The notes: generated by a model from the sequence alone, not told the origin. DNA of 64,000 bases from G963676655 sp963676655 (GCA_963676655.2 CAXXKX010000003.1:3782001-3846000); one strand, 5' to 3'. Positions 55,365 to 64,000 are shown, counted from the first letter of the stretch. Program-made: numbers and translations.

Positions 55365-56672
55365 CTATCCCTTTAGAACCCTAACAATATGTTCAATAGC
55401 AGGAACAATATCTTTTTCTGGAAGCTCATTAATAAACTTAATAGCTTCATCAATGCGATCCTGCGCTGTTTTTGTAGCAAATTTCCCGGAAATGGCCATG
55501 ATGGCTTTTTCCTGGGCCTCTTCGCCAATATGCGTATAATGCTTATCAACCACGTCAGAATTGGCGCCGAGGATCGATAGAACGACAGCTTTGGGCACTC
55601 CAGCTTCGGCGCAATGAGAAGCAAAACTGTGGCGAAGAGAATGAAAGCCATAAACAGTGACTTTTCTTTTTCGTCCTGGAACTTTTACTGACGGTTCCAA
55701 ACCTATCCACCTGATTACCCTAAGAACATCTACCCCCACCAAATTACTCCCGATATCCTTTCCTTTTATATTGACCTGCTTGTAACGCCTGGCCACGTTC
55801 GGACAAACGTATTCATCTATTTTCCACCCCTTGGCTTCTTGTAACGTATCAAATAGTTCGGGTGCTATTGGTATAGTTACTTCCGCTCCAGTTTTAAACT
55901 GTTTAACCCAAATCCGGCGTCTATTCAAATCTACCTTTTCCCAGCGCAAAAGGACACAGTCCTTTAACCGTTGACCTGTGAACATACCCAAATGGTATAT
56001 TACTCGAATCTCATCTTTGTTTTTCAGCTTGCGTTTTTCTGACTTTAGTTCTTCAAGAAGCTGTTTTTCCTGTTCCCGGGTGAATGATATTCGTCTAACT
56101 ATATTGTCTTGCTCCTCCCGCTCTTTTCGCCGTAGCGATTTTGCAACAAATGGATTTTCGATTTCACTATATTCCTTTAAGGCGTCGAATATCCTTTTGA
56201 GACGTTTAATCTTTCTGTTATGAGTATCGACTGCTATATTTTGAGTACGCAAATATTCCGCAAAATCATTTGCAATATCGGAAGTAATTTGACCTATTTC
56301 TTGTATATCTTCACCAATATATTCAATCAGTTCTTTAAAGGTTGCCTCATAGGCTAGTTGTTCATTAACTGTTGCAGGAGTAGCACGCTCTGGATGTTTG
56401 GAGTACACTTCCCATGCCATCGCCAGTGGTAATGGCTTTTTCTTCTTAGCCATACCACGGGCATGCTTCACGTGAGCAGAAATGACTTCAGTGGAAGTCG
56501 CCTTGACAACTGGCATAAGATCTTCAGCTTTTAAGATTGCTTCTTTCTGATTCTTCGTCTTTAAGCTGACAGCTTTTCTTTGTCCGTTAATCTGGTATCG
56601 AAAGTAATAACAACCTTTTGGTGTTTTCTGATAAATCGTCCCAATATCAAGTTTAATAGTCTTGCCAACCAT
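55365..56672 (-). CDS. tyrosine recombinase / integrase
   Basis: 435 residues. An N-terminal AP2-like arm-binding part (TIYQKTPKGCYYFRYQINGQRK), a SAM-like core-binding domain (about 85-185) and the catalytic domain are visible. Catalytic residues: R235 in FTGQRLKD, H344 and R347 in HSLRHSFASH, and the nucleophile Y379 in HYTHIG. The usual histidine of LGH is alanine (LGA, A370), a change seen occasionally. The gene starts 117 bp from the 3' end of tRNA-Leu, its likely attachment site. The integrase should catalyse integration and, with the AlpA-like protein, excision. Confidence 0.9.
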   Translation of the reverse strand: MVGKTIKLDIGTIYQKTPKGCYYFRYQINGQRKAVSLKTKNQKEAILKAEDLMPVVKATSTEVISAHVKHARGMAKKKKPLPLAMAWEVYSKHPERATPATVNEQLAYEATFKELIEYIGEDIQEIGQITSDIANDFAEYLRTQNIAVDTHNRKIKRLKRIFDALKEYSEIENPFVAKSLRRKEREEQDNIVRRISFTREQEKQLLEELKSEKRKLKNKDEIRVIYHLGMFTGQRLKDCVLLRWEKVDLNRRRIWVKQFKTGAEVTIPIAPELFDTLQEAKGWKIDEYVCPNVARRYKQVNIKGKDIGSNLVGVDVLRVIRWIGLEPSVKVPGRKRKVTVYGFHSLRHSFASHCAEAGVPKAVVLSILGANSDVVDKHYTHIGEEAQEKAIMAISGKFATKTAQDRIDEAIKFINELPEKDIVPAIEHIVRVLKG

Positions 56673-56788
56673 ACATCAACCCTTTCATTTTAAAATATCT
56701 GATATGGCTAATATAGACTGATTTTGAGCAATTGAAAGTTAAAAACGGTACTAAGTGGTACTATTTTGTGTTATTTTGAGTTTAAAAA

Positions 56789-56874
56789 TGGTACCCGGAG
56801 CGGGACTTGAACCCGCAAGGATTATCTCCGACGGATTTTAAGTCCGTTGCGTCTGCCAATTTCGCCATCCGGGC
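56789..56874 (-). tRNA. tRNA-Leu (UAA)
   Basis: 86 nt. The minus strand starts GCCCGGATGG and ends with an encoded CCA; the acceptor stem pairs GCCCGG with CCGGGT. The anticodon stem-loop has the loop CTTAAAA with anticodon TAA. The T arm GGGTTCAAGTCCC and a long variable arm (class II) support leucine. Its 3' end faces the integrase, making it the probable attachment site. Confidence 0.95.
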
Positions 56875-56962
56875 ATTTGGAGTTATGGTATATGTCTACC
56901 GGTCATAAAGATACACTAAAAGTTGAAAAAATCCAGTTGTTTAGCCGAAAAATAGCCAACTT

Positions 56963-57895
56963 TTATAATTCCGGCTTATCAATGTCGGGGGTAAGAGCCC
57001 TTTCCACCCGCAGCATAACCGCCATCAGGTAACAGACATAGCAGAATAAAAACACGGTCTGATAATCGATGGGCAAGTCCAATGCCAGAAAAATTGAACC
57101 GATAATTATCGGGGGAAATGAGGCATAGATTACAATTGCCAGCAGACGGTTGAACGGTAATGTGCGTGCGTTTCTTCTTCCGGTAAAACCGAAGATCAGC
57201 GAAAAAATCAGTGCGAAAAACAGCGTTTGGATAATGATGTTTAAGAAGTTTAAAACGCAGATTCCAGATGCTCCGCCAAGTGCGATGTGCTCCGTGAAAA
57301 CCTGTTTGATATTCCCTTTTTGGGGTCTGATATTGAAAGGCCCTTTGACATTTCCTCCTTTGGTTAGTTTTTCCGCTAAAGAGGTTTTTGAAACCGGGTC
57401 AAGGGATTTATAAAGAATTTGTGGCAAAGTTCCTTCCGAAATGGACCAGATTAGAGGTACGAAAACATAGTTGTTGTCAGTTTTTCTGACCCATAGCGCC
57501 ACAATTCCCGGGGTCCAGATAATGCCGCTGCCGGCTTCTTTGTCAATATTTATATCATCAGTCTTTACCGTGACTTCCGGGATATATTTTAATTCAAGAT
57601 TTGGTATGACTAGTAAGTATTTGGCTTTATCCGGTTCGGAAACCGTCCTGATTCCACTGTCAGTGACGCTGATGCCTCCGGTTTGTTCCTGGATGAAACC
57701 GGTGACCTGGCTAACTCGTTCCTTGAAACTGAACCACCAGCATGCTGAGATGATCAGGCTCATCAGAAAGGACAATGCTGCTAAGTGTAGAATGGCTCGA
57801 GCTGCCCGGGCATGCCGAGTCAGCATTGAGAAAATCTTGGTTCCGGCGCAAGTCCCAGCCAGAACAGGAAAAAAATTCATGTTATTTGATGCCAT
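56963..57895 (-). CDS. DUF1189-like integral membrane protein
   Basis: 310 residues. One membrane helix near residues 36-54 is followed by a 160-residue extracytoplasmic region (ISVTDSGIRTV, LLVIPNLELKY) and four hydrophobic segments between about 205 and 300 (LNIIIQTLFFALIFSLIFGF, LLAIVIYASFPPIIIGSIFL, VFLFCYVCYLMAVML). This topology matches the DUF1189 family of unknown function. It lies 49 bp downstream of def on the same strand. Nothing reveals a reaction; an envelope or cell-stress role is only a guess. Confidence 0.65.
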   Translation of the reverse strand: MASNNMNFFPVLAGTCAGTKIFSMLTRHARAARAILHLAALSFLMSLIISACWWFSFKERVSQVTGFIQEQTGGISVTDSGIRTVSEPDKAKYLLVIPNLELKYIPEVTVKTDDINIDKEAGSGIIWTPGIVALWVRKTDNNYVFVPLIWSISEGTLPQILYKSLDPVSKTSLAEKLTKGGNVKGPFNIRPQKGNIKQVFTEHIALGGASGICVLNFLNIIIQTLFFALIFSLIFGFTGRRNARTLPFNRLLAIVIYASFPPIIIGSIFLALDLPIDYQTVFLFCYVCYLMAVMLRVERALTPDIDKPEL

Positions 57896-57944
57896 GAAAG
57901 CCTGCCTCTACAGTATAAGTTAATATTGAATTCTGAACAGCAAA

Positions 57945-58562
57945 TCAGGATTCGCGATTAAAGTCGCGTTTTTTTCCGCTTTTCTTAAGAAAATCCAGGT
58001 CGACTTTGACTTCAGACGCGTCTTCCGGTTTAAGTCTGTTGACGAAAAGGGTGCCGTCAAGATGGTCGAGTTCATGCTGGATGCAGCGTCCCAGCAGGCC
58101 GCCGCATTCGACATTGACCGTTTCTCCGGTTTCAACTATCGTAGCCCGGAAATGGACGCGCAGCGGCCGGGTGACCGGAGCGTAAACTTCCGGAACGCTG
58201 AGGCAGCCTTCGTCGGCGGTTTCGGTTTCATTGCTGGAATTGACAATTTCCGGATTGATTACCGCGAACGGCATTCTGGGCAGGAGCAGGATTTCTCCCG
58301 GAGTAGGGGGGGTAATGCTGTCATCCGGCCTTGAGGGCAGGCCGAAAGTGACAATACGACGGCTGAGTCCGACTTGCGGCGCGGCCAGGCCGATACCATC
58401 ATAAGCCTTCATGGTATCGATCATGGCAGAGGCAATTTCCCTGACTTCGTCGTCGATCTCCTTAACCGGAGCCGCTTTTTTCGCCAGGACCGGAGCCCCG
58501 TAGGTTTTGACTTTCAAGACATTTTTCTTTTTAAAGAACATCATAACAGTTTGGCTGATCAC
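57945..58562 (-). CDS. def: peptide deformylase
   Basis: 205 residues, longer than the usual 165-190. All three motifs are present: GIGLAAPQ (56-63), EGCLS with the metal ligand C120, and QHELDH with H163, E164 and H167. An insertion of about 20 residues rich in proline follows motif I. It removes the formyl group from nascent proteins, using Fe2+. The start ATG overlaps the stop of gltX by 4 bp, so translation is coupled. A later methionine (residue 7 or 8) could be the real start. Confidence 0.93.
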   Translation of the reverse strand: MISQTVMMFFKKKNVLKVKTYGAPVLAKKAAPVKEIDDEVREIASAMIDTMKAYDGIGLAAPQVGLSRRIVTFGLPSRPDDSITPPTPGEILLLPRMPFAVINPEIVNSSNETETADEGCLSVPEVYAPVTRPLRVHFRATIVETGETVNVECGGLLGRCIQHELDHLDGTLFVNRLKPEDASEVKVDLDFLKKSGKKRDFNRES

Positions 58563-60157
58563 TCTTGTTCAGCCGCATTTTCCTCGTAGTATTTTATTGC
58601 GTTTTCGATACGTCGGATACAGGATGCTTGCCCCAGCAGAACCGCGATCTCTTCCAGATCCAGCCCGGAGCCTGCTCCGCTGAGTGCCAGACGCAGCGGC
58701 TGGAACAGTTGATATTCGCCCAGACCAAGTTCTGCGGTGGCTTTCTTCAGACAGTTCATTACATCTTCGCTGGTAAACTCTGTAGAAGCGGCAAACTTCT
58801 GAGCCAGCAGTTGCAGGCCTTCACGGTTTTCCGGTTTCTTAAATTGTTTTTTAAACGGCTTTTCCGGATATTCCAGCTCTTCCGAAAAGAAATAATCCCA
58901 TTGGGAGACGTCAGTCAACACGCTTGTCCGTCCCTGCATGGCGGCTGCGACCGCGGCAAAAGCGTCTTTATCAACCGGTTTGTCATAGAACTGTCCGGCG
59001 ATAGCGGTGAATTCCTCTGCGCTCAGATCGTCGATATATGAATTATTCATATCCAACAACTTTTTCGCGTCGAATCTGGCCGGCGCGCTTTTTACTCTGG
59101 TTATTTCAAAAGCTTCGATCATTTCATCCCGGGTCATTTTTTCGCGGTCATCGCCGGGGGACCAGCCGAGCAGAGACAGGTAATTGAAAAGAGCGTCCGG
59201 CAGGAAGCCTTTATCCCGGAAATCCCCGACGAAAGCATCCCCGTCACGTTTGCTGAACGGTTTGCCGGCATCGTTGACAATCATCGGCATATGGGCATAT
59301 TCGGGTGCTTTTTCCGCCAGGGCGTTAAACAGCAGAATGTGACGGTAAGTATTTTCCACGTGGTCATCACCACGGATAATGTGGGTGATGTTCTGGGCCA
59401 GATCGTCACACACATTGGCAATATGGAACACCGGCGAGCCATCGCTGCGGACTATTACCAGATCTTTCATGCTGTCCAGCGGTTTAGCCATTTCTCCTTT
59501 GATCAGATCGACAAAGAAAACTTCTTTGCGCAGGAAAGTCATCCGGGCGCAATTTTCCAGAACAAATGATTTTTCCCCGTCTAGAATTGCGTTCAGTTCT
59601 GGCTCAAGTTCAAAGATCAGATTATCTTCCGGGTCATACAATTTGAGTTCGCGCACTCCTGCCAGGCAGCAGCTTTGCGGAACCGGTTTGCCTTTACGGG
59701 AAACTTGGGCGTATGAGAGGCCGGTCAGGTCAATTGTGACCGGAGATTCACTGTGGGTGAATATTTCCTCCGTTCCAACTTCACGAATTGCCGGAATATC
59801 CGCCGTTTCGATTGGAATACGGAAGATTGTCGGAACGGCTTCGCCTTCTTTGGGTGGGGGGAAGTAGGCGTTTTTATCAGCCATCAACTGGGCAACCGCT
59901 GCTTCATGGGCTTCGCGTCGTTTGCTTTGATACATGATTTCTTCATCATAATCAAGCTTCAGCCACTGCATACATTCAAGCAGGGCTTGAACCGCTTCCG
60001 GGGTTGAACGCTCAAGGTCAGTGTCTTCAACTCTCAGGATAAAGCTGCCGCCGGTATGTCTGGCATATAGCCAGTTAAAAATTGCGGTGCGGATATTACC
60101 GATATGTACTTTGCCGGTTGGTGACGGCGCGAATCTTACTCTGATACTCATAGTCAA
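58559..60157 (-). CDS. gltX: glutamyl-tRNA synthetase
   Basis: 532 residues, normal to slightly long. The class I motifs are clear: PSPTGKVHIGN (HIGH equivalent at 18-21) and PFSKRDGDAF (KMSKS equivalent, FSKRD at 301-305). ADEKAPEYAHMPMIV-type spacing before the second motif is typical. The C-terminal part has the anticodon-binding helical bundle. Charges tRNA-Glu in the cytoplasm; it could be non-discriminating if the cell relies on an amidotransferase. It lies between the TolC-family gene and def. Confidence 0.95.
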   Translation of the reverse strand: MTMSIRVRFAPSPTGKVHIGNIRTAIFNWLYARHTGGSFILRVEDTDLERSTPEAVQALLECMQWLKLDYDEEIMYQSKRREAHEAAVAQLMADKNAYFPPPKEGEAVPTIFRIPIETADIPAIREVGTEEIFTHSESPVTIDLTGLSYAQVSRKGKPVPQSCCLAGVRELKLYDPEDNLIFELEPELNAILDGEKSFVLENCARMTFLRKEVFFVDLIKGEMAKPLDSMKDLVIVRSDGSPVFHIANVCDDLAQNITHIIRGDDHVENTYRHILLFNALAEKAPEYAHMPMIVNDAGKPFSKRDGDAFVGDFRDKGFLPDALFNYLSLLGWSPGDDREKMTRDEMIEAFEITRVKSAPARFDAKKLLDMNNSYIDDLSAEEFTAIAGQFYDKPVDKDAFAAVAAAMQGRTSVLTDVSQWDYFFSEELEYPEKPFKKQFKKPENREGLQLLAQKFAASTEFTSEDVMNCLKKATAELGLGEYQLFQPLRLALSGAGSGLDLEEIAVLLGQASCIRRIENAIKYYEENAAEQE

Positions 60158-60198
60158 TTATATTTCGGTTGCGGATTAGATAAATAAAAAATTACGCT

Positions 60199-61866
60199 TT
60201 AGGGATTATTTTTAACCGGGGCTTTGTTCTGGTTCTGCGTGGTGCCGGTATTGGTTACTGTGATAACCGGTGGCTTGGCCGCAGGTTTGCTCTGAACCGG
60301 TTTTGCCGTCGGTTGTGCGGCTTTTGTTTTGTCCGGATTGACCTTGATTATTTTTACCGGCGGTTTAACCGGAGTCGCGTTTTCTTCGCCTTCCGTGGCG
60401 ATTTCAGTGCCATGAATCGGCTTGCCGACTTCGTCTCTGAATTCCGCCAGATCAAGAAAGGCGCCGATATCATTTGCGTTGGTTGCCGCGTCAAGCTGAG
60501 CTTTAGCATTACGCATGTTGACCAGAGCACTGATAAAGTCGGTTTCAGCCTGAACCTTGTCGCGCTGTGCTTCATTCAGGCGAGTCAATTCAGTGTTACC
60601 GGCATCATATTCCTCTTTAACGAGGTCACGCTGCTTGACAACCAGCGAGAGCGTTTCTTTGAACAGGTTGGCTTTTTTCGCACTCTGGCGGTAGTTATCG
60701 TGGGCATAACGGACGTCAGCAACCACTTCCAACCATTTAGATGCCACGGAGTACTTGGCCTGGGCCAGCTGAGTCTGGGCGATTCTCACGTCGAACCAGC
60801 GTCTTCCGCCTTCAAACAGCACCCAGTCAACCTGCATTCCGTAGCTGATATTCGGGTTGTTGTAGTGAGAGTTGGAGCGCGAAGAACTGGAGCCGTACTT
60901 GGTTTTGTTTGTATCCAGCGCCAGGTTGACGTAAGCGTTAACCGTCGGTGAGAAAGCTCCCCATCTGGAATAAAGCGTAAACTGCGCCGACTTTAACTGC
61001 TGACGGTAGGCGATCAGGTCCGGCCGGTTATTGAGCGCGGTATCGAGATAAACGTCTACCGGAGCCAGAGTGCTGTCAATAGTCAGGTTGATTGGGGAAT
61101 ATTTGATTGAATTATCCAATGCACCTTTGGGCAGTCCCATCAGATTTGCCATGGCAAAACGGGCGATGTTGTACTGGTATTGCGCCTGGATCTGATCGTT
61201 CATCGCCCGGTTAACCATAATTTTAAAGTTAAGAACGTCGGACAGCGGAACCGCGCCGGCTTCGAATTTGAATTGAGTTTCACGTAAAACTTCGAGCTGG
61301 AACTTCATGTCTTCGGTCGCGATCCGGTTCTCTTCGATCGCCAACAGAATATTATTGTAGGCATAAGCGACCGCCCGCAGCAGTATCCGGCGGGAATCAT
61401 CCTGCAACGCTTTTTGCTGCTTGTATGAATACTTTGCCGCCAGCATATTCATGGTTCGACTGAGGCCGTCGAATACCAGCAGGCTGGCGCCAATCCCGGT
61501 TTGGGTGGAGAACTGGTGATTATTCGCATATGTGGTGTTATTATCATGGTAATTATTATGAGTCTGGTTCATATCGAAATTAGCAGAAACTCGCGGCATG
61601 TAAGAACTGAACGAGCGCTGGTAAATCGCCTTGGCCTGGTTAACTGACTGGATTGCGGTCAGATAATCCGGATTGTTCAGGATCGCGATCCGCTGGGCCT
61701 GTTTCATGCTCAATACTTGTATTTCGGGAGGAAGCATATATCGTTTCGATTCTTTCCGGTTAGTAAACGTATCGCCTTCAACTGCCTTGGGCGGCGGCAT
61801 GAATTGGTAGCATCCGGTAAAAAGGACGACCGCTGCTGATGTCAGGAAGATATGGAAAAATCTCAT
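60199..61866 (-). CDS. TolC-family outer membrane lipoprotein
   Basis: 555 residues. MRFFHIFLTSAAVVLFTGC is a lipoprotein signal with the acylated cysteine at 19. Two outer-membrane-efflux repeats follow, with MKQAQRIAILNNPDYLTAIQ and TELTRLNEAQRDKVQAE, typical of helical barrel proteins of tripartite efflux and type I secretion. The last 70 residues are a proline/lysine/alanine-rich tail ending in short repeats (KPVQSKPAAKPP), unusual for the family. The inner-membrane pump is not in the window. It stands upstream of gltX with a 41-bp gap. Confidence 0.88.
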   Translation of the reverse strand: MRFFHIFLTSAAVVLFTGCYQFMPPPKAVEGDTFTNRKESKRYMLPPEIQVLSMKQAQRIAILNNPDYLTAIQSVNQAKAIYQRSFSSYMPRVSANFDMNQTHNNYHDNNTTYANNHQFSTQTGIGASLLVFDGLSRTMNMLAAKYSYKQQKALQDDSRRILLRAVAYAYNNILLAIEENRIATEDMKFQLEVLRETQFKFEAGAVPLSDVLNFKIMVNRAMNDQIQAQYQYNIARFAMANLMGLPKGALDNSIKYSPINLTIDSTLAPVDVYLDTALNNRPDLIAYRQQLKSAQFTLYSRWGAFSPTVNAYVNLALDTNKTKYGSSSSRSNSHYNNPNISYGMQVDWVLFEGGRRWFDVRIAQTQLAQAKYSVASKWLEVVADVRYAHDNYRQSAKKANLFKETLSLVVKQRDLVKEEYDAGNTELTRLNEAQRDKVQAETDFISALVNMRNAKAQLDAATNANDIGAFLDLAEFRDEVGKPIHGTEIATEGEENATPVKPPVKIIKVNPDKTKAAQPTAKPVQSKPAAKPPVITVTNTGTTQNQNKAPVKNNP

Positions 61867-62408
61867 TTTTATTTTGCTCCAACTGATTTTATTAATTATT
61901 ACCCATTAAATGCTTATTAATACTTTGTCAATGCATGTCTCTGCTTTGACCTCCACTAATCATAATATAAAAAAATAAGCTTACTCGCTTATCTGAACAT
62001 TATTATATTTGATTAAGCTGTAAGATAACGCGTTAAGCCCCTAAAATCAATTTTTTTTAGAAAAAATTAGCTTTTTTCTTGTAAATTTATTTATCCAGAG
62101 AAGCCCATCGTCAACCTAAACTCTTTAACTTGCGATATTTGAGAAAATCTCTAAATTCAAACAATTGTTTGATACAAGTGTTTTGATGGCTTGCTGATGC
62201 GAAATAACGAAAGCAATAAGCGTTCAAGCATAATTTTCCATAATATAACAGACATGGATTTGAGTCCAGATATTGCGATTATGTGGTTAAAATAATTATG
62301 ATAAAAAACTTATCAACTTTTTTCTATGAAGAGGGTTGTTTTCTCATTTATACAGGTTGTATATTAGCCTTGGCATGTCAAGGTTTAACAAAAAAAGGAA
62401 AATATATT
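61867..62408. other. 542-bp spacer with a 16-bp palindrome
   Basis: TCAAACAATTGTTTGA at 62157-62172 is a perfect 16-bp palindrome, as expected for a TetR-type or other dimeric repressor site. On the minus strand a TTGACA at 61926-61931 lies upstream of the TolC gene, with only a weak -10. The rest is AT-rich and shows nothing. Confidence 0.4.
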
Positions 62409-62972
62409 ATGCCGGCATATATCGTAAAAAAATGGGATGTCAGAAACACCGCGAACCAGAATGGCAATTTTGTTGAAATTGAAGGCCGAACTCCGGGATT
62501 TATTTCGTGGTTTATGGGGCTGATGGGGGTTGAACCGGGAGTTGCCGTCAGAATATCTGACAAAGTATACAGTTATGAATCGGGATCATGGGGCGGCAGA
62601 TATTTCAAGACGATTCCCATCGCCAAAATCAGTTCTGTATATTATGGGTATACCAAACCCTGGAAACAGGCGCTGATTTTTTTGGTTGCCTTGTCATTTT
62701 TCCTTACTGGAACTATGCGTATTGTAGATCCGGGTCTTGATCTTTTTGGTGTCATCATTGTTTCCATGTCGGTTGCGATCGTTGTTTCATTGCTTTATTA
62801 TTCTCTCAATAAAAAAATTACACTTGGTGTGCGGGAGGTCGGAGGGAAAGCTGTTGGTATTATCATTAAGAGCTCAGTTGTAAATGGCAGCGTTTTGGAT
62901 GAAGTGGATGTCGAACAGGTCGGTGATTTTGTCAAGCAGCTCCTAATCCTAAATAATACCAGACGATCTTGA
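62409..62972 (+). CDS. small membrane protein, unknown
   Basis: 187 residues from ATG 62409, chosen because GGAAAA lies upstream and the sequence from MPAYIVKKWDVRNT onward looks coherent; the frame is open to 62283 but that extension is not convincing. An N-terminal soluble part (VEIEGRTPGFISWFMGLMG, SWGGRYFKTIPIAKISSVYYG) precedes two membrane helices (about 98-115 and 125-145), and a short cytoplasmic tail follows. The build resembles bacterial PH-like membrane proteins in which a soluble domain packs against two helices. No known name applies. Confidence 0.65.
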   Translation: MPAYIVKKWDVRNTANQNGNFVEIEGRTPGFISWFMGLMGVEPGVAVRISDKVYSYESGSWGGRYFKTIPIAKISSVYYGYTKPWKQALIFLVALSFFLTGTMRIVDPGLDLFGVIIVSMSVAIVVSLLYYSLNKKITLGVREVGGKAVGIIIKSSVVNGSVLDEVDVEQVGDFVKQLLILNNTRRS

Positions 62973-63036
62973 CCGCTTTGAGATTATTCTTTCTTGATTT
63001 TGTCCAATAATTATTAAATTTTTCCGTTTGCAGATA

Positions 63037-63096
63037 TTGACAAATTGTCTTTCAGTGAGTATAATATTGGTATGATGTTTTGGTATTATTTGGTAT
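63037..63096 (+). promoter_or_regulatory. consensus promoter with TTGGTAT repeats
   Basis: TTGACA (63037-63042) and TATAAT (63060-63065) with a 17-bp spacer are a perfect sigma-70 promoter. Just downstream TTGGTAT occurs at 63067, 63080 and 63090. Such repeats in the start region suggest an operator for the GntR-type protein encoded from 63122. Confidence 0.7.
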
Positions 63097-63121
63097 TACT
63101 GAGCTGAAGGGCTGATATAAA

Positions 63122-64000
63122 TTGAACGAAAAAGAGATAATTGAGACTTTTAAAATAGACCATTCAGGAGCCATTGCCCTGACAGAGCAATTGCGACGGC
63201 AGTTAGATAAGTTCATAAAAAATTCGGGCGGCGGGGCCAAAATCCCACCGGAAAGGAATTTGGCTTCCACACTGAATGTTTCCCGGGTCACTGTGCGCAA
63301 TGCGTTGCAGGGGTTTTATGAAAATGGTGATATTGTCCGCAACGGCAGGCGTGGAACCTTTGTGGCGAAAAACAAATTCAGCCAGGCTGCCAGCGACATT
63401 CACCCGATGGCTCTTGGTATGTCTGAAAGCATTGTCAAAGCGATGCCGTCGACATTGGTGCTGTCTCTGCATGAAAATATTCCTTACCAGAAAAAATTCT
63501 GGGAAATGGCTGTCGCTCGTTTCAATGCAACGAATTCAACTGCAACGGTTGAGATATCCTGGCTTCCCAAACACATAAACATGGAAAATATCCTGGAATA
63601 TTACAACGAAAATCCGGTAGATATTATTCAGGTGCAGTTAATGCGGGAAATGCTTCCTCTGGGACAAACGATTCCTGCCTCTTTTAAGCAAGAACTTTTG
63701 GCTGAAGATTTTTGGATTAGTCAGTATCCGGAAGAGACCAGGCAATTGCTGGATAAGATAATTCCAATTCATCACACCGCCCATTTCACCTTTTGGAATC
63801 AGACTCTTGCAGATAAAATCGGTATGAAAAATATCCGTCAAAGGCTTTGTGAAGGTCGGATTCTTGAACTGTTGGCCGAGGCGACGGAAAAATTGCCGCA
63901 GGAATATCTGGCCGCGGGCCATATCTGGGACTGGGCGGCATTTCAAGGTATTCCGGCAGATGTTAATTTGCATAGCATGACAGAATATAACAGGAGCCTC
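63122..64000 (+). CDS. GntR-type regulator with a solute-binding-protein-like domain, 3' end outside window
   Basis: An open frame of 293 codons from a TTG at 63122 to the last base. No ATG is available near the N-terminus. Residues 15-80 form a GntR winged helix (IPPERNLASTLNVSRVTVRNAL, then ENGDIVRNGRRGTFV). Instead of the usual FadR or UbiC-type sensor, the following part (KKFWEMAVARFNATN, then NPVDIIQVQLMREML) resembles family 1 sugar-binding proteins of ABC transporters. It may sense an oligosaccharide in the cytoplasm. A consensus promoter with a repeat array lies immediately upstream, fitting autoregulation. The C-terminus is not in the window. Confidence 0.7.
   Translation, partial: MNEKEIIETFKIDHSGAIALTEQLRRQLDKFIKNSGGGAKIPPERNLASTLNVSRVTVRNALQGFYENGDIVRNGRRGTFVAKNKFSQAASDIHPMALGMSESIVKAMPSTLVLSLHENIPYQKKFWEMAVARFNATNSTATVEISWLPKHINMENILEYYNENPVDIIQVQLMREMLPLGQTIPASFKQELLAEDFWISQYPEETRQLLDKIIPIHHTAHFTFWNQTLADKIGMKNIRQRLCEGRILELLAEATEKLPQEYLAAGHIWDWAAFQGIPADVNLHSMTEYNRSL

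Larger units (their letters stand above)
49878..56791. mobile_element. integrated element at tRNA-Leu(UAA), left boundary uncertain
   Basis: The right end is the 3' end of tRNA-Leu, directly beside a tyrosine integrase, a classic integration arrangement. Leftward follow a RepA-like ATPase, an AlpA-like protein, a YagK/YfjJ-like replication protein, a small membrane protein and the helicase remnant. No capsid, tail or conjugation genes are seen. No repeat of the tRNA 3' end was found on the left, so the boundary at 49878 only marks the last element-like sequence. Confidence 0.6.

Noticed and set aside
62283..62408. N-terminal extension of the membrane protein at 62409
   Set aside because: Better ribosome site and coherent sequence start at 62409; the extension looks like translated spacer.

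Overview
The window most likely comes from a polysaccharide-degrading bacterium of the PVC group, probably Lentisphaerota (Victivallales-like). The basis is content, not a search: two secreted prepilin-type proteins with an H-X9-DG tail, many secreted or cytoplasmic glycosidase-like enzymes, paired uroporphyrinogen-decarboxylase-like proteins, a DUF3604 protein and a neutral-ceramidase-like protein. G+C is low to moderate.

Layout. 1-8.5 kb: 3' end of a rhamnosidase-like gene, then leftward genes for a Gfo/Idh/MocA oxidoreductase, a ceramidase-like hydrolase, a DUF3604 protein and an IclR-type regulator, and an AraC-type regulator. 8.6-21.7 kb: locus 1, a prepilin-like gene (P) followed by three large secreted CBM9-like/TIM-barrel proteins (A1-A3) alternating with a small secreted protein of unknown family (B). 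A 4,395-bp unit is tandemly repeated here (two full copies and a partial third). 21.9-25.9 kb: a GHL6-like glycosidase, a DeoR-type regulator and an IS1380-like transposase remnant. 26-34.4 kb: locus 2, again P-A-B-A. 34.4-49.7 kb: a permease-tail remnant, a MITE-like foldback element, then a rightward carbohydrate cluster (two GH29 fucosidase-like enzymes, two URO-D-like proteins of which one is frameshifted, a secreted GH-like protein, a metallophosphoesterase, an SGNH hydrolase, an ABC transporter whose binding protein is fused to its permease, a second permease with a very large insertion, and an amidohydrolase). 49.9-56.8 kb: an integrated element next to tRNA-Leu(UAA), with a tyrosine integrase, RepA-like ATPase, AlpA-like protein, YagK/YfjJ-like replication protein, iteron-like repeats and a decayed PIF1-like helicase. 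56.8-64 kb: core genes (tRNA-Leu, a DUF1189-like membrane protein, def, gltX, a TolC-family lipoprotein), a small membrane protein and a GntR regulator cut by the window end.

How it fits together. The glycosidases, transporter parts and regulators look like a carbohydrate-scavenging region. The clearest regulatory signal is a promoter-proximal element of about 37 bp found at three distinct sites (four with the duplicated copy), always with the same distance to a good -35/-10 pair and containing two half-sites 21 bp apart, as expected for an AraC-type activator. It stands before the oxidoreductase, the first prepilin gene and each B-A unit of locus 1, and the local AraC gene is divergent from one of the sites.

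The least described features are the modular P-A-(B-A)n loci with evidence of recent tandem amplification and mosaic exchange, the solute-binding-protein/permease fusion with its insertion-bearing partner, and the satellite-like integrated element. Functions are inferred from recognisable family patterns in the translated sequence; no database search was run.
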